Shown: one piece after another, positions 16,222 to 25,479 of the stretch
How positions within the stretch are numbered: position 1 is the stretch's first letter
Layout of the letters: every line of letters begins with the position of its first letter
Assembly (NCBI GenBank): GCA_034436155.1
Contig: DAOTVP010000083.1
Coordinates: 1-64,000, forward strand
Length of the DNA: 64,000 nucleotides
DNA from: GCA-2794515 sp034436155
GTDB lineage: Bacteria > Chloroflexota > Anaerolineae > Aggregatilineales > Phototrophicaceae
Direction: 5' to 3'
Made by a program: the position numbers and the translations under genes
Notes under the pieces: generated by a model
Seen by the model: the letters and a program-made list of their open reading frames with translations, nothing else
Database searches by the model: none
What the model was told of the DNA's origin: nothing

Positions 16222-17853
16222 ATGTTTACATTAGGTGGTGAATTAATTGCCCGCGCCCTCAAAGCGCAAGGGGTGAATACGCTGTATACGTTATGTGGTG
16301 GGCATATTCTGCCGATTTATGAGGGATGTTTGAATAACAACATCGCCGTCTTAGATTTTCGGCATGAACAAGCCGCGGCACATGCCGCCGATGCTTATGC
16401 CCGTCTGACGCATAACATCGGCGTGGCGGCGGTCACGGCGGGCCCAGGTGTGACGGATGCGGTGACAGGCGTGGCGAATGCCTATCAAGCCCGCAGTCCG
16501 ATGATTTTACTCGGCGGGGCGGCTCCGATTAAGACCAAAGGCATGGGTGCATTGCAAGAGATGCCCCAAATTGATATGTTCAAGACCTTCACCAAAGCCA
16601 GTTTCACGATTGAGCGCACTGAAGACATCCCTGACCTCATGCGCTACGCCATCACCACCGCCCTGAGTGGTCGCCCTGGTCCTGTGTTCATCGAAGTGCC
16701 GTTTGATATTTTATTCAACGCCATAGACGATCCCGGTGGATTTGAGCGCGTGACCATCCAACCGTTAGAACCCGAAGTCGGCGCTCTCACAAAAATTTTT
16801 GACTTGCTCCGTCATGCCAAAAAACCCGTCCTCATCGCAGGCACACAAGTGTATTGGGATAAAGCCCACAATGCTCTACGCGACCTGACCGACCAGACGG
16901 GCATACCCGTTTTCACCAATGGGGGCGGGCGTGGCACATTGCCGATGAATCATCCCCATTGTTTCAAATCGGCGCGGGGCAAGGCGCTCAGACAAGCCGA
17001 TGTGGTGTTGCTCATCGGCACGCCGTTGGATTTTCGGCTCAAATATGGCAAAGAAGATTGGAATCCCGATGCGAAACTCATCCAAATTGAAAATGACCCC
17101 GATGAATTGAATCATAATCGCGTGGCGGATGTGGCAATCTGCGCCGATTCGCGCTTGCTCTTAGAGGCGCTGTCTGAGGGGTTACACGGCATCCATTTTT
17201 CCGATTGGTTGCGCGATGTGCGCGACATGGAAGATAAACAAAACGCCAAACTCGAAGATTGGAAAAAGTTGAACGACCAACCGATTAATCATTTTCGCAT
17301 GGGTGGCGCGATTAACGATTTTATCGATGAAAACACGCTGGTGATTGGTGACGGAGGCGATATTGTCAGCGCGTGCGCCAAGGTGATAGACATCACCCAA
17401 CCCGGACAATGGCTTGATCCCGGTCCGTTGGGATGTTTGGGCGTAGGTGCGCCGTTTGCCATTGCCGCCAAGCATCTTTATCCAGAAAAACGGGTGTTGA
17501 TTATCAACGGCGATGGATCTTTTGGGCTGAACGGCTTTGAATTTGATACCGCGATTCGGTTTAATTTGCCGATTGTCAGCATTGTCGGCAACGATGGCGG
17601 ATGGGGACAAATTCGCACACCCCAAATCGGCATGGTGACAGAAGAACGGGCAATCGCCACCAAACTCGGCTTCACCCGTTACGATAAAATTGTCGAGGCG
17701 ATGGGCGGATACGGCGAGTTGGTCGAACATCCCGATGACATTGGCGGGGCATTAGAACGCGCTTTTGCGAGTGGCAAACCCGCGTGTATCAATGTGATAC
17801 TCGACCCGCACGGCATGAGCAAAACGGGCGCAAGCACGCCGTATATCGTGTGA
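16222..17853 (+). CDS. Thiamine diphosphate-dependent enzyme, acetolactate synthase-like
   Basis: A 543-residue protein of the ThDP enzyme superfamily with all three parts. The N-terminal pyrimidine-binding domain carries the catalytic Glu in DFRHEQAAAHAADAYAR. The middle domain is around KPVLIAGTQVYWD. The C-terminal diphosphate-binding domain has NGDGSFGLNGFEFDTA followed by the Asn of IVGNDGGWGQI. The closest families are acetolactate synthase large subunits, 2-hydroxyacyl-CoA lyase and oxalyl-CoA decarboxylase. No small regulatory subunit gene (ilvN) or valine pathway gene is near, so a biosynthetic ALS role is not supported. Substrate undecided. GAGAGGA lies upstream of the ATG. Confidence 0.85.
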   Translation: MFTLGGELIARALKAQGVNTLYTLCGGHILPIYEGCLNNNIAVLDFRHEQAAAHAADAYARLTHNIGVAAVTAGPGVTDAVTGVANAYQARSPMILLGGAAPIKTKGMGALQEMPQIDMFKTFTKASFTIERTEDIPDLMRYAITTALSGRPGPVFIEVPFDILFNAIDDPGGFERVTIQPLEPEVGALTKIFDLLRHAKKPVLIAGTQVYWDKAHNALRDLTDQTGIPVFTNGGGRGTLPMNHPHCFKSARGKALRQADVVLLIGTPLDFRLKYGKEDWNPDAKLIQIENDPDELNHNRVADVAICADSRLLLEALSEGLHGIHFSDWLRDVRDMEDKQNAKLEDWKKLNDQPINHFRMGGAINDFIDENTLVIGDGGDIVSACAKVIDITQPGQWLDPGPLGCLGVGAPFAIAAKHLYPEKRVLIINGDGSFGLNGFEFDTAIRFNLPIVSIVGNDGGWGQIRTPQIGMVTEERAIATKLGFTRYDKIVEAMGGYGELVEHPDDIGGALERAFASGKPACINVILDPHGMSKTGASTPYIV

Positions 17854-17855
17854 TG

Positions 17856-19352
17856 TTATTCGTCATCCGCGCCTTCGAGCATTTTTCTGAGGGCGGGGAT
17901 GCGCGTCCGTGTGGGGCGCATGTGCGAAGGCATTTCATCATCGGCAGGGCGATAAAGCGGGATGGTCACGGTGAAGGTCGAGCCTTGTTTCGGTTCACTG
18001 CTGACGCTAATCGTGCCGTGATGCGCCTCGGCTACCCATTTGGCGATAGATAAGCCCAATCCAAATCCTTCGTTATCGCTATGATGTACCCGCGAGGATT
18101 CAGATTGATAGAAACGGTCAAAAATGCGCTCCATATCGGCTTTTGGGATGCCGATGCCGGTATCTTTCACCGTCAAAATGGCGTTTTCGTTATTGCTCCC
18201 CAGGGTGACGATAATTTGCCCCCCATCGGGTGTGAATTTGATGGCATTATTGAGCAAATTGGAGACCAATTGCTTGAGCCGTTCATGATCGCCTTTGATG
18301 CGGACAGGTTGAAAATGCCCCAGATGAATATCCAATTTGCGGTCTTTGGCGGCGGTTTTGGCAGAATTCAGACATTCGATTACCACTGTATCGAGGTCGA
18401 GCGGGGCGAGATCGATTTTAATGCCACCATAATCGGCGCGTGCCAACATGAGCAAATCGTTGACCAAGCGCGTCATGCGTTGGCATTCACTTTCGATGTC
18501 ATCCAGCGATGCCGCATCCACACCGTAGCGTTTCATCAGGGCGATATTGCCTTGTATTGCGGTTAAGGGTGTCCGCAATTCATGACTAATATCCGCCACA
18601 AAGCGTTGCTGGACGCTGAATAAATGTTGGATGCGCCCCATCATTTGGTTAAATACCGAGATGAGTTTGCCCAACTCATCGGCGGGACCTTTCCAGCGTA
18701 GGCGTGTGCTGAGGTCATTTGTGCCAGCAATTTTCGAGGCGGCTTGGGTGATATGTTCAATCGGGACGAGGGCGCGATGCGAAAACCACATGCTCAACAT
18801 GCCCGCGCCCAAAATAGCGACCACACAACTGGCTAAGACCACGATGAGCAATTGCTTCGAGGCGCGGTTGACCGTTTCGAGTTCGGTTGCCACTTGAATA
18901 TTGCCGACCAAGCGCCCGCTACTGCTTTGAATCACGGGAACGGTCAGCACGCGCAACGCCACATTATTGATGCTGTTATTGCTGAAAATGGGTTCATGAT
19001 GACCCAACATGCCCGCATCAAGCGGGGCTGTGCCTAAACCTGCGGCATTTAGGGATGACTCTTTGAAAACAGCGACACCATCCACAATTTCCCACGCCTG
19101 TACATACACCCCAGAGGCGCGGAATAAATCGAGCGGGGCGAGTTCAATCTCCATGCGCGAAGGCGCACCAAAACCGGGTACAGGCAGTAACCGACTATTG
19201 GTGGTGATGAGGTTGGCTGTATCAATCAGCGTGCTATCAATGGTGCCTATCATCGTCCAGCGCATCACCCCGTAAGTGAGTGCGCCAAATGAAATGATGA
19301 TGAGGGTGAGCAACGCCGCATAATACAGTGTTAATCGTTGCCGAATAGTCAT
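17856..19352 (-). CDS. Sensor histidine kinase (HAMP)
   Basis: A 498-residue classical membrane kinase. TM1 (LYYAALLTLIIISFGALTYG), an outer sensor region of about 140 residues with no recognisable fold, TM2 (LLIVVLASCVVAILGAGML), a HAMP linker, H-box DISHELRTPLTAIQGN, N-box NLLNNAIKFTPDGG, G1 DTGIGIP and G2 FGLGLSIAKW. It lies 37 bases downstream of an OmpR-type regulator and forms a pair with it. Its 3' end converges on the ThDP enzyme gene with only 2 bases between. The stimulus cannot be read from sequence; the layout is that of envelope-stress or metal sensors of the CusS/BaeS type. Confidence 0.93.
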   Translation of the reverse strand: MTIRQRLTLYYAALLTLIIISFGALTYGVMRWTMIGTIDSTLIDTANLITTNSRLLPVPGFGAPSRMEIELAPLDLFRASGVYVQAWEIVDGVAVFKESSLNAAGLGTAPLDAGMLGHHEPIFSNNSINNVALRVLTVPVIQSSSGRLVGNIQVATELETVNRASKQLLIVVLASCVVAILGAGMLSMWFSHRALVPIEHITQAASKIAGTNDLSTRLRWKGPADELGKLISVFNQMMGRIQHLFSVQQRFVADISHELRTPLTAIQGNIALMKRYGVDAASLDDIESECQRMTRLVNDLLMLARADYGGIKIDLAPLDLDTVVIECLNSAKTAAKDRKLDIHLGHFQPVRIKGDHERLKQLVSNLLNNAIKFTPDGGQIIVTLGSNNENAILTVKDTGIGIPKADMERIFDRFYQSESSRVHHSDNEGFGLGLSIAKWVAEAHHGTISVSSEPKQGSTFTVTIPLYRPADDEMPSHMRPTRTRIPALRKMLEGADDE

Positions 19353-19389
19353 GTGTCACTGCCTAATATGGTTATCTGAGAAATTGTCT

Positions 19390-20073
19390 TTATTCTTCGC
19401 GCAAGACGTAACCGACACCGCGCACCGTGTGAATAAGACGGGTTTCTTGTTCGCTTTCCTCGGTTTTTTGGCGTAAATAGCGTACATAGACTTCAATGAT
19501 GTTGCTTTCGCCACCAAAATCGTACCCCCATACGCGGTCAAAGATGACATCGCGGGTGAGGACTTGGCGCGGATTCCGCATGAATAATTCTAATAGTTCA
19601 TATTCTTTGGCGGTCAGATCGATGGCACGTTCACCGCGATGCGCCCGATGTGTGCCTGTGTCGAGCGTTAAATCGGCAAAGCGCAAAATTTCGGGGCGTG
19701 AGGTGGGCGTGACACGGCGGAATAATGCCCGCACCCGCGCCATCAATTCATCGACAGAAAACGGTTTGACCAGATAATCATCTGCGCCCGCATCTAACCC
19801 TGTCACACGGTCGTTGACATCATCTTTGGCGGTCAACATTAAAATCGGCACATCGCTGGCGGCGCGTAACCGCTTGCAAACTTCTAAGCCGTCTAATCCG
19901 GGCAACATCCAATCGAGTACGACCAAATCGGGCGGATTATCACGGGCGATATTCAAGCCCGTTTGACCATTGCGTGCGACATTGACGCGATACCCTTCAT
20001 AAATCAGAGCGCGTTCAACGAATTGTGCTATTCTTGCTTCGTCTTCTATGACGAGTATACGTTCACCAGACAT
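19390..20073 (-). CDS. OmpR/PhoB family response regulator
   Basis: A 227-residue DNA-binding regulator. The receiver domain (1-120) has VIEDEAR, the phospho-acceptor Asp in LVVLDWMLPGLDG and K in YLVKPFS. The winged-helix effector domain (about 130-225) has ELLELFMRNPRQVLTRD, the recognition helix region SNIIEVYVRYLRQK and the wing IHTVRGVGYVLRE. AGAGG lies 6 bases before the start. It is first in the operon with the HAMP kinase. The operator is unknown; autoregulation is common in the family. Confidence 0.95.
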   Translation of the reverse strand: MSGERILVIEDEARIAQFVERALIYEGYRVNVARNGQTGLNIARDNPPDLVVLDWMLPGLDGLEVCKRLRAASDVPILMLTAKDDVNDRVTGLDAGADDYLVKPFSVDELMARVRALFRRVTPTSRPEILRFADLTLDTGTHRAHRGERAIDLTAKEYELLELFMRNPRQVLTRDVIFDRVWGYDFGGESNIIEVYVRYLRQKTEESEQETRLIHTVRGVGYVLREE

Positions 20074-20136
20074 ACATACCTCTATTTTTGATATTGAATC
20101 CTACAAAATGGTTATGAGTATGTTACATGCTTTCGA

Positions 20137-22116
20137 TTAGAGTTCATTAAATATTTTGCCATTTGTGCCAACCCAACAAAAATCGGTGATGCCGAGTGGC
20201 GCTCCTATCAACATTTTATCGCCCTTACTCAGGTCGTGAATGATGAGCAATCCATTCGGACGGGTGAGTGATGCCATGAACAATCCATCAGGTGACAAGA
20301 CAGGGTTGATGAGCCAACCCAACTCTACTGTAACCGAAAATGTGCTATCTGCATATTCTAATAATAACCCTTTTTCTGTGCCATAGGGTAGCACTTGGGT
20401 TGTTAATATGCGCCAATTATCCCCCGATAGGGGTAAAAAGTCGGCGATACGTGTTTGGGCTTCATCCCATATCAGGGCGGGCAAAATCGGGTCTTGAGCT
20501 AAATCCACCACTTGTAACTGGCTGGTTATATCGGTCAAGCCATTGATAATACGGGTATAGCCAATCACGCGACCATCGGGCAACCATCCCGCTAATGTGT
20601 AATTGCCGATGTTCAGCGTGGCTTCGGCAACGGGGTCATACACGATATATTGCGTTGTCCGTTCTGGACGAGTGATTGCCAATAACAGCGCGTTGATATT
20701 CGGCGCAAATTTGGGCATTCGATATTGACCACCGTCTGGGTTGGCGAGGATGCGTTCTGGCGCAGATTCGCCCATGCTATCCACGCGCCATAAGCCACCA
20801 TCTTCGCCCTGTGTGGTATAAAACACGTCTGTTTCATCGGGCGAAAAGATAAAATCTCGCGGATTATCACCCAATCGTGATGCGATAGCTACCGCTTCTG
20901 CGCCTTCTGTTTGGATAGGCATCCGCCACAATTGATTATTGGTCAGATAAATCAGGGTTGTGCCTGTCGGGTTAATCGTGTAGGCGGTCACATCCGTCTC
21001 GCCTGTGGTGATAGCGATGGGGCGCGTTCCGTCATCGGGCAAGCGCCATACTTGCATCACACCGAATAAATCAGGTGCGCGGAAAAACGCGCTGTTGGTC
21101 ATTTCGATACCTTGTGCCGATGCTGGACGGGGTGCGCCCCACCCATACGCCACCACGTCCCCCACAGGCAAGGGCAATATCACTCCCAAATTAGGGATGA
21201 GCAGGGTCATCTGATTTTCGCGCAGTGCGATGAGCGAATTGCCATCTATCGCCCACATCGCGCCACGAATATCGGTCGGGGCATTGGCGAATTCATCCAC
21301 CGAAGCGATATTCCCCGCGATGCTCATGCGCGTCCAGACGGCATTTTCTTGTGGATTTTCATCATCTGATGCGAATGCAATCAGGCTACCATCCTCACGA
21401 ATGACGGGCAAAAAATAACGTTGTCCGTCATTGCGGAGGGCGTATTGTTCGTTCAAATTGGCGAAATCTAACACCAACAACCCGCCTTCTTGAGGCGCGA
21501 AAATCAGGCGGTTATCATCTTGCCATGCCGTTCCGAATGACGATGGCAATGCGCCCGCCAACACCATTTCGTTTCCGTTTCGCCGATAAATCCACCAGAT
21601 GTTATTCTCGACTTCTACCGCCAAAAATGTGCCATTAGGCGACCACGATATATGTTTGGCGGGGCTGGTGAGGATATTGGCGAATACGACATTATTCGTG
21701 CCTAAATTAAATGCCACGCGCACGCCAGATGTGGTGGTATATGCCAATTGTGTGCCGTCATTGCTCCACGCCATGGTTTGACCACCCTGACGCAACGGCG
21801 GGAAATCGGCGGTGATGACCGATTCGAGCAACACACGAATCTGATTCGGACTCGCCATATTCGCCAATGTGATGCCACTCTCGGTACGATAGGCAATCCA
21901 ATTATCATCAGGTGCGACGGCGAAATCCACCACAAAATCGGTTTCGGGTGTGACGGTGGTCGTGCCTTCCGCGCCTAAGCCATAGCGTTGCACAATACCT
22001 TCGTTCAATAGGATGTATAAATCGGTCGGCAGGTTAAATCCGTCACTTTGTGCCGATACAGATGAGAAAGTGGCTAATAAAAGTATGAATAATAGTCGAA
22101 AGATAGTTTTGTGCAT
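20137..22116 (-). CDS. Secreted beta-propeller (TolB/WD40-like) protein
   Basis: A 659-residue protein with a typical signal peptide (MHKTIFRLLFILLLATFSSV, cleavage likely after VSAQS). The rest is repeating four-stranded blades of TolB/PD40 type: WSNDGTQLAYTTTSG, WSPNGTFLAVEVENN, FSPDETDVFYTTQG and LSPDGLFMASLTRP. Such proteins often act outside the membrane as binding scaffolds; no enzyme motif is visible. It is monocistronic as far as the spacing shows and has AGGA 7 bases before the ATG. It lies upstream of the OmpR-type regulator on the same strand but 64 bases apart, so linkage is weak. Confidence 0.85.
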   Translation of the reverse strand: MHKTIFRLLFILLLATFSSVSAQSDGFNLPTDLYILLNEGIVQRYGLGAEGTTTVTPETDFVVDFAVAPDDNWIAYRTESGITLANMASPNQIRVLLESVITADFPPLRQGGQTMAWSNDGTQLAYTTTSGVRVAFNLGTNNVVFANILTSPAKHISWSPNGTFLAVEVENNIWWIYRRNGNEMVLAGALPSSFGTAWQDDNRLIFAPQEGGLLVLDFANLNEQYALRNDGQRYFLPVIREDGSLIAFASDDENPQENAVWTRMSIAGNIASVDEFANAPTDIRGAMWAIDGNSLIALRENQMTLLIPNLGVILPLPVGDVVAYGWGAPRPASAQGIEMTNSAFFRAPDLFGVMQVWRLPDDGTRPIAITTGETDVTAYTINPTGTTLIYLTNNQLWRMPIQTEGAEAVAIASRLGDNPRDFIFSPDETDVFYTTQGEDGGLWRVDSMGESAPERILANPDGGQYRMPKFAPNINALLLAITRPERTTQYIVYDPVAEATLNIGNYTLAGWLPDGRVIGYTRIINGLTDITSQLQVVDLAQDPILPALIWDEAQTRIADFLPLSGDNWRILTTQVLPYGTEKGLLLEYADSTFSVTVELGWLINPVLSPDGLFMASLTRPNGLLIIHDLSKGDKMLIGAPLGITDFCWVGTNGKIFNEL

Positions 22117-22209
22117 GATACAATCCTATATCATCGTGTGTGTGTACCGTTAGTATAACGCATGGCGTAAAATCTGGCAGGTCATTTCTGAAGTAAGGAT
22201 ACAATCGGT

Positions 22210-23004
22210 ATGGTTTCTGTGCTTCCTCCATCGTTACAACACGGCGGTGAACCGTTTTTTCATCGTGGCAACGATATTGGCGTATTGTGCTTGCATGGTC
22301 TCACCGCATCACCCGATGAAATGCGTTGGCTAGGGCATGATTTACACGTCCGTTATGGCTACACCGTATATGGTGCGCGTCATGTTGGTCATGCGGTAGA
22401 TTATACCTACATGTACCGCGTCCGTTGGGAAGATTGGTATCTGACGGGGCTAGACGGCTACCATGTCTTGCGTGACCAATGCAAAAAAATCTTTGTGGCG
22501 GGGCTTTCGATGGGCGGGCTTATCACCTTGTTGATGGGCGCAAATCTCGATTTAGATGGTATCATCGTCATCGCCGCGCCGTTAAATATCCCCAGTAAAA
22601 TTTTGCCTTATGCCAAATATATTCAGTGGGTGATGCCCAGTTACGACACGCCCGATACCACCGATTTCCCAAAACGGCTACTCGCAGAACAACGCCGACG
22701 TGGGTTTCCTGCGGTGGGGCGGTTGCGTTATCGGCGTTGGGCAACCCGCGGTGTGGCAGAATTATACGAATTGATGCACGTTGTCAAAGGACGTTTGCCC
22801 CTCATCCAAGCGCCCGCGTTGCTGATGTATTCTCAGGGTGATGCAACTGTCCCCATACACAATCTCGATTATTTACAATCACATATCGGTAGCGAAGATG
22901 TGGTGGTCGGGCGGTTTGAAAAAAGTGGGCATATTTTAACCCAAGATGTCGATTATGATGCCGTCTGCGAGATGACAGGCGCATTTATTCAGGCGAGGAT
23001 ATAA
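22210..23004 (+). CDS. Est30-like carboxylesterase (alpha/beta hydrolase)
   Basis: A 264-residue soluble hydrolase. It has the oxyanion strand motif VLCLHGLTASPDEM, the nucleophile Ser100 in GLSMGG, the catalytic Asp in MYSQGDATVP and the His in KSGHILTQD. Size and motifs match the monoglyceride lipase/Est30 carboxylesterase group, which cleaves short or medium acyl esters. Natural substrate unknown. The next gene starts 6 bases after its stop, so the two are probably one operon. Confidence 0.92.
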   Translation: MVSVLPPSLQHGGEPFFHRGNDIGVLCLHGLTASPDEMRWLGHDLHVRYGYTVYGARHVGHAVDYTYMYRVRWEDWYLTGLDGYHVLRDQCKKIFVAGLSMGGLITLLMGANLDLDGIIVIAAPLNIPSKILPYAKYIQWVMPSYDTPDTTDFPKRLLAEQRRRGFPAVGRLRYRRWATRGVAELYELMHVVKGRLPLIQAPALLMYSQGDATVPIHNLDYLQSHIGSEDVVVGRFEKSGHILTQDVDYDAVCEMTGAFIQARI

Positions 23005-23010
23005 ATTAAT

Positions 23011-23619
23011 ATGGCATTCGGATTTACCCGTACTGTAATCGCATTTTTAATTATGCTGTTTGGCATCATCGTGTTGATGATGATGAGCGCCATCGGCAAT
23101 ACGTTTCAACAAACGGTTGCTCTCCAAGCCACGATAGAACCGTTTTTGGCGTGCCGATTCAATAACACCACCCCCAGCGACATCCCCATTTATAGCGCCC
23201 CATTTTCGGCGGAGATGCTCGAAATTGATACCCTGGGCGATAGCGTCCAAGCCACGATTTTGACCCTGCGCGATTCGCATGTGCAAATTCGGATTCGGGG
23301 CAATTATAGTGGGTGGGTAGAGCGCGATTTAGGCGTGTTGACGGGCGATTGTGATCTGCCTGAAGATGAAACCCCGCTCACCAGCTTTGCCACGATATGC
23401 TTTTATATCCCCACAGAACGCACCACGTTATACGCCGCATCCGATTTGGCGGAAGCTGTTCAGAGTTTGTTGCCCGAAGAAGCGTATGTCATCACCGCGC
23501 AGACCGAATCGGCATATCATATTCGTGTCAATAATTTCACCGCAGGCTATGCCAATAAGAGCAAAGGTATCACCCGTGGGGCGTGTGGTCTTGTGCCGAT
23601 GGATACCTCTGACGAATAA
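23011..23619 (+). CDS. Membrane-anchored protein with two SH3b-like units
   Basis: A 202-residue protein. One N-terminal hydrophobic helix (TVIAFLIMLFGIIVLMMMSAIG) anchors an outer part made of two similar units of about 70 residues. Each opens with a Cys and the pattern I-Y-S-A-P or L-Y-A-A-S-D (CRFNNTTPSDIPIYSAPF; CFYIPTERTTLYAASD) and ends at GWVERDLGVLTGDC or AGYANKSKGITRGAC. The pattern resembles bacterial SH3 domains, and the paired Cys in each unit may form disulphides. Function unknown. It converges on a TIR gene with a 4-base gap. The TIR protein at 5855 carries a comparable outer domain. Confidence 0.75.
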   Translation: MAFGFTRTVIAFLIMLFGIIVLMMMSAIGNTFQQTVALQATIEPFLACRFNNTTPSDIPIYSAPFSAEMLEIDTLGDSVQATILTLRDSHVQIRIRGNYSGWVERDLGVLTGDCDLPEDETPLTSFATICFYIPTERTTLYAASDLAEAVQSLLPEEAYVITAQTESAYHIRVNNFTAGYANKSKGITRGACGLVPMDTSDE

Positions 23620-23623
23620 ACCA

Positions 23624-24202
23624 TCATTTTTTGATGTATTTATCGCGCAACAGTAACGATAGCGTATAAATGCCCAAATCGAAATCGTGGCTAAAATCAA
23701 TCGGCATCAGCCAGAAGCGCGTGCCACTCATATCGCACCGTTTATGAATGACGGGCAACACCAGTTTCCCTTGGTCGGCGAAATAGTCCCTTTCTGCGTT
23801 GACAACGGGGTCTTTGAGGGCGTGTGGCGACATGACCGCCAACATCAATCCGCATCGGCGCATAGCATTTTTGACGGCGACATGCCATTCATCGTCCTCA
23901 TCCACATCCATCATATCCAACCATGCGTAGATGTTTTGCCCGTGTAACGCCTCGCGCAGATTAAACGCGAAGACCTCATCGGCGCGAGTATAACTGATGA
24001 ACACGCCTTGCGCGGCACAACGGCGGATATGCGGGGTGCTGGTGAGTTGCGCCACGCCTTTGCGGAGATACGTGTCATCTGGGCGCGATTGTAAGGCTTT
24101 GCGTAGGGCGATGCGTTTTTGTTCGGGCGAATTAAAGCGCGAGATCATCTCATCCACATTGATGTTTGTTTTGACGCTGGGTTTTTCGATGCGATTTGTC
24201 AT
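23624..24202 (-). CDS. Soluble TIR domain protein
   Basis: A 192-residue protein. An N-terminal helical extension (about 1-60) precedes a TIR domain (66-190) with QGVFISYTRADEVFAFNLREAL, YAWLDMMDVDEDDEWHVAVK, LMLAVMSPHALKDP and KLVLPVIHKRC. There is no transmembrane segment. The box after the second strand is unusually acidic (DVDEDDEWH), and the catalytic Glu cannot be assigned by eye. It is last in a minus-strand series after Uma2, a hydrolase, a small protein and a truncated GNAT, but 36 bases separate it from the remnant. It may use a TATGAT-like -10 inside that remnant. Confidence 0.88.
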   Translation of the reverse strand: MTNRIEKPSVKTNINVDEMISRFNSPEQKRIALRKALQSRPDDTYLRKGVAQLTSTPHIRRCAAQGVFISYTRADEVFAFNLREALHGQNIYAWLDMMDVDEDDEWHVAVKNAMRRCGLMLAVMSPHALKDPVVNAERDYFADQGKLVLPVIHKRCDMSGTRFWLMPIDFSHDFDLGIYTLSLLLRDKYIKK

Positions 24203-24237
24203 GATACTTACCTTACATGCCGATTATCAACCAATTC

Positions 24238-24393
24238 CTAACCACAATCATACCACATCCTGCGCGTATCAAGTGTGAAGGTTTTGATAGAAGTGGTGCG
24301 GTTTTGTTGGATGAGCGCGACCATCGCTTCGGCATCATCCAACACCAACGGGCGCAAAACCGTTTTTTCGTCTACTTGAATCGGGAAATTCAT
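24238..24393 (-). pseudogene. N-terminal remnant of a RimJ/RimL-type GNAT acetyltransferase
   Basis: The 51-codon frame begins MNFPIQVDEKTVLRPLVLDD and then AEAMVALIQQNR, the standard N-terminus of ribosomal-protein-serine acetyltransferase-like GNAT enzymes (about 180 residues). It then runs into unrelated sequence and stops. It starts 7 bases after the small gene upstream, so it once formed part of that operon. The remaining 70 percent of the domain, including the acetyl-CoA site, is gone. Confidence 0.65.
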
Positions 24394-24400
24394 CTATTGC

Positions 24401-24601
24401 TTACCGTTCCTCTATCACGCGCATCATGGTAGCCAAATCATCAGGGTCAAATTGAAAATGACTCATGTGCGCGATAAGCACATCCCCTGATGTTCCTTCG
24501 GGTGTCATATCTAAGCGTTTTGCGAGTTCAAGCAATTGCGCTTGTTGATTATGATTGAGTTTATCAAAGACGTGTAACAATTCTTCTTTAAGTGTATTCA
24601 T
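24401..24601 (-). CDS. Small hypothetical protein
   Basis: A 66-residue acidic, helical protein (MNTLKEELLHVFDKLNHNQQ at the start; DPDDLATMMRVIEER at the end). The middle part, with AQLLELAKRLD, resembles the short helical antitoxin-like proteins found next to other small genes, but I cannot name a family. It begins 4 bases after the alpha/beta hydrolase stop and precedes the GNAT remnant, so the operon context makes it a real gene. Confidence 0.65.
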   Translation of the reverse strand: MNTLKEELLHVFDKLNHNQQAQLLELAKRLDMTPEGTSGDVLIAHMSHFQFDPDDLATMMRVIEER

Positions 24602-24605
24602 GTTT

Positions 24606-25475
24606 TTACCCCTTCAAAAAGTCTTTCACCACGCGGAAATATAAATCGCGTTGGGTGGTCGCTGGCGAATGTCCCGCGCCATGAAACACATAATGAATGG
24701 CATTCGGATACAATTCGCGCACCTTTGCCCGCACCGTCTCATCAAATGTCGCATCATCATCCGATTCGAGGACGTAAATATGCCCATCCCACCCCGCTAA
24801 ATCGGACGGGCTGAATTGATACTGGGTGTGAAAATCTACCAAGCATCGTTGTGTGCTGATTAAATCGGCTTTGGTCAGGCGTTGTGAATACAATTCATCC
24901 ACAAAGGCGCGGGTGAACTCGACTTTTTCATCATGTGGGGCGATTGTCTCGACCATCCATTTTTTTGTGCCGTCTAGGGCTTCAGCTTCGGGCAATTCAG
25001 ACATCATCTGGAGCGCCGTCAGATAGCGTTCTGCGAGTTTGGCATCGGGCAAGGTGGTGGTGGAGATGATGAGTCGATCTACGCGGGTTGGATGTTTGCG
25101 GACGAATACTTGTGCCAGCATCCCACCGAAAGACCCGCCCAAAACATGTACTTTCGATACGCCTTCGGCATCCAACACGGCACAAAGTCCATCGACCAAC
25201 TCGTTCATCGTCTCGACAGACGGATAACTGGGCGCGATGACGTAAAATTCATCCGCCAACATGGGGATGTTTTCGTAAGCCGCATCGGCAACGCGCAAGC
25301 CACCCACCAACAACAGCAACGGCGGGTTCGATTTATCGCCAGAGACCAGATATTCCCACGTCACCCCGTTATGTGTGGTCGTGCGTGGAGGATGATTTTG
25401 GCGGAATTGTTGTAAGGCATCGCGTTGATGACCAGGGACATGGGCATAAATTTGGTCAAATGTACGGGTATCCAT
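24606..25475 (-). CDS. Alpha/beta hydrolase
   Basis: A 289-residue protein of the alpha/beta hydrolase fold. It has oxyanion region LLLLVGGLRVADAAY, nucleophile Ser in VLGGSFGGML, a helical cap, an Asp in the YVLESDDDATF segment and catalytic His in FHGAGHSPATT. The motif GGSFGG differs from the esterase at 22210. The family covers esterases, haloalkane dehalogenases and C-C hydrolases; no nearby gene fixes the substrate. It starts 4 bases after the Uma2 stop, so these two are cotranscribed. Confidence 0.9.
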   Translation of the reverse strand: MDTRTFDQIYAHVPGHQRDALQQFRQNHPPRTTTHNGVTWEYLVSGDKSNPPLLLLVGGLRVADAAYENIPMLADEFYVIAPSYPSVETMNELVDGLCAVLDAEGVSKVHVLGGSFGGMLAQVFVRKHPTRVDRLIISTTTLPDAKLAERYLTALQMMSELPEAEALDGTKKWMVETIAPHDEKVEFTRAFVDELYSQRLTKADLISTQRCLVDFHTQYQFSPSDLAGWDGHIYVLESDDDATFDETVRAKVRELYPNAIHYVFHGAGHSPATTQRDLYFRVVKDFLKG

Positions 25476-25479
25476 GGTG

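Noticed and set aside
17182..17730. A 182-codon minus-strand open frame
   Set aside because: Shadow of the ThDP enzyme gene, whose catalytic motifs are intact on the plus strand.
24217..24432. A 71-codon plus-strand frame between the TIR gene and the small protein gene
   Set aside because: No ribosome site or domain; the minus strand carries the recognisable GNAT start instead.
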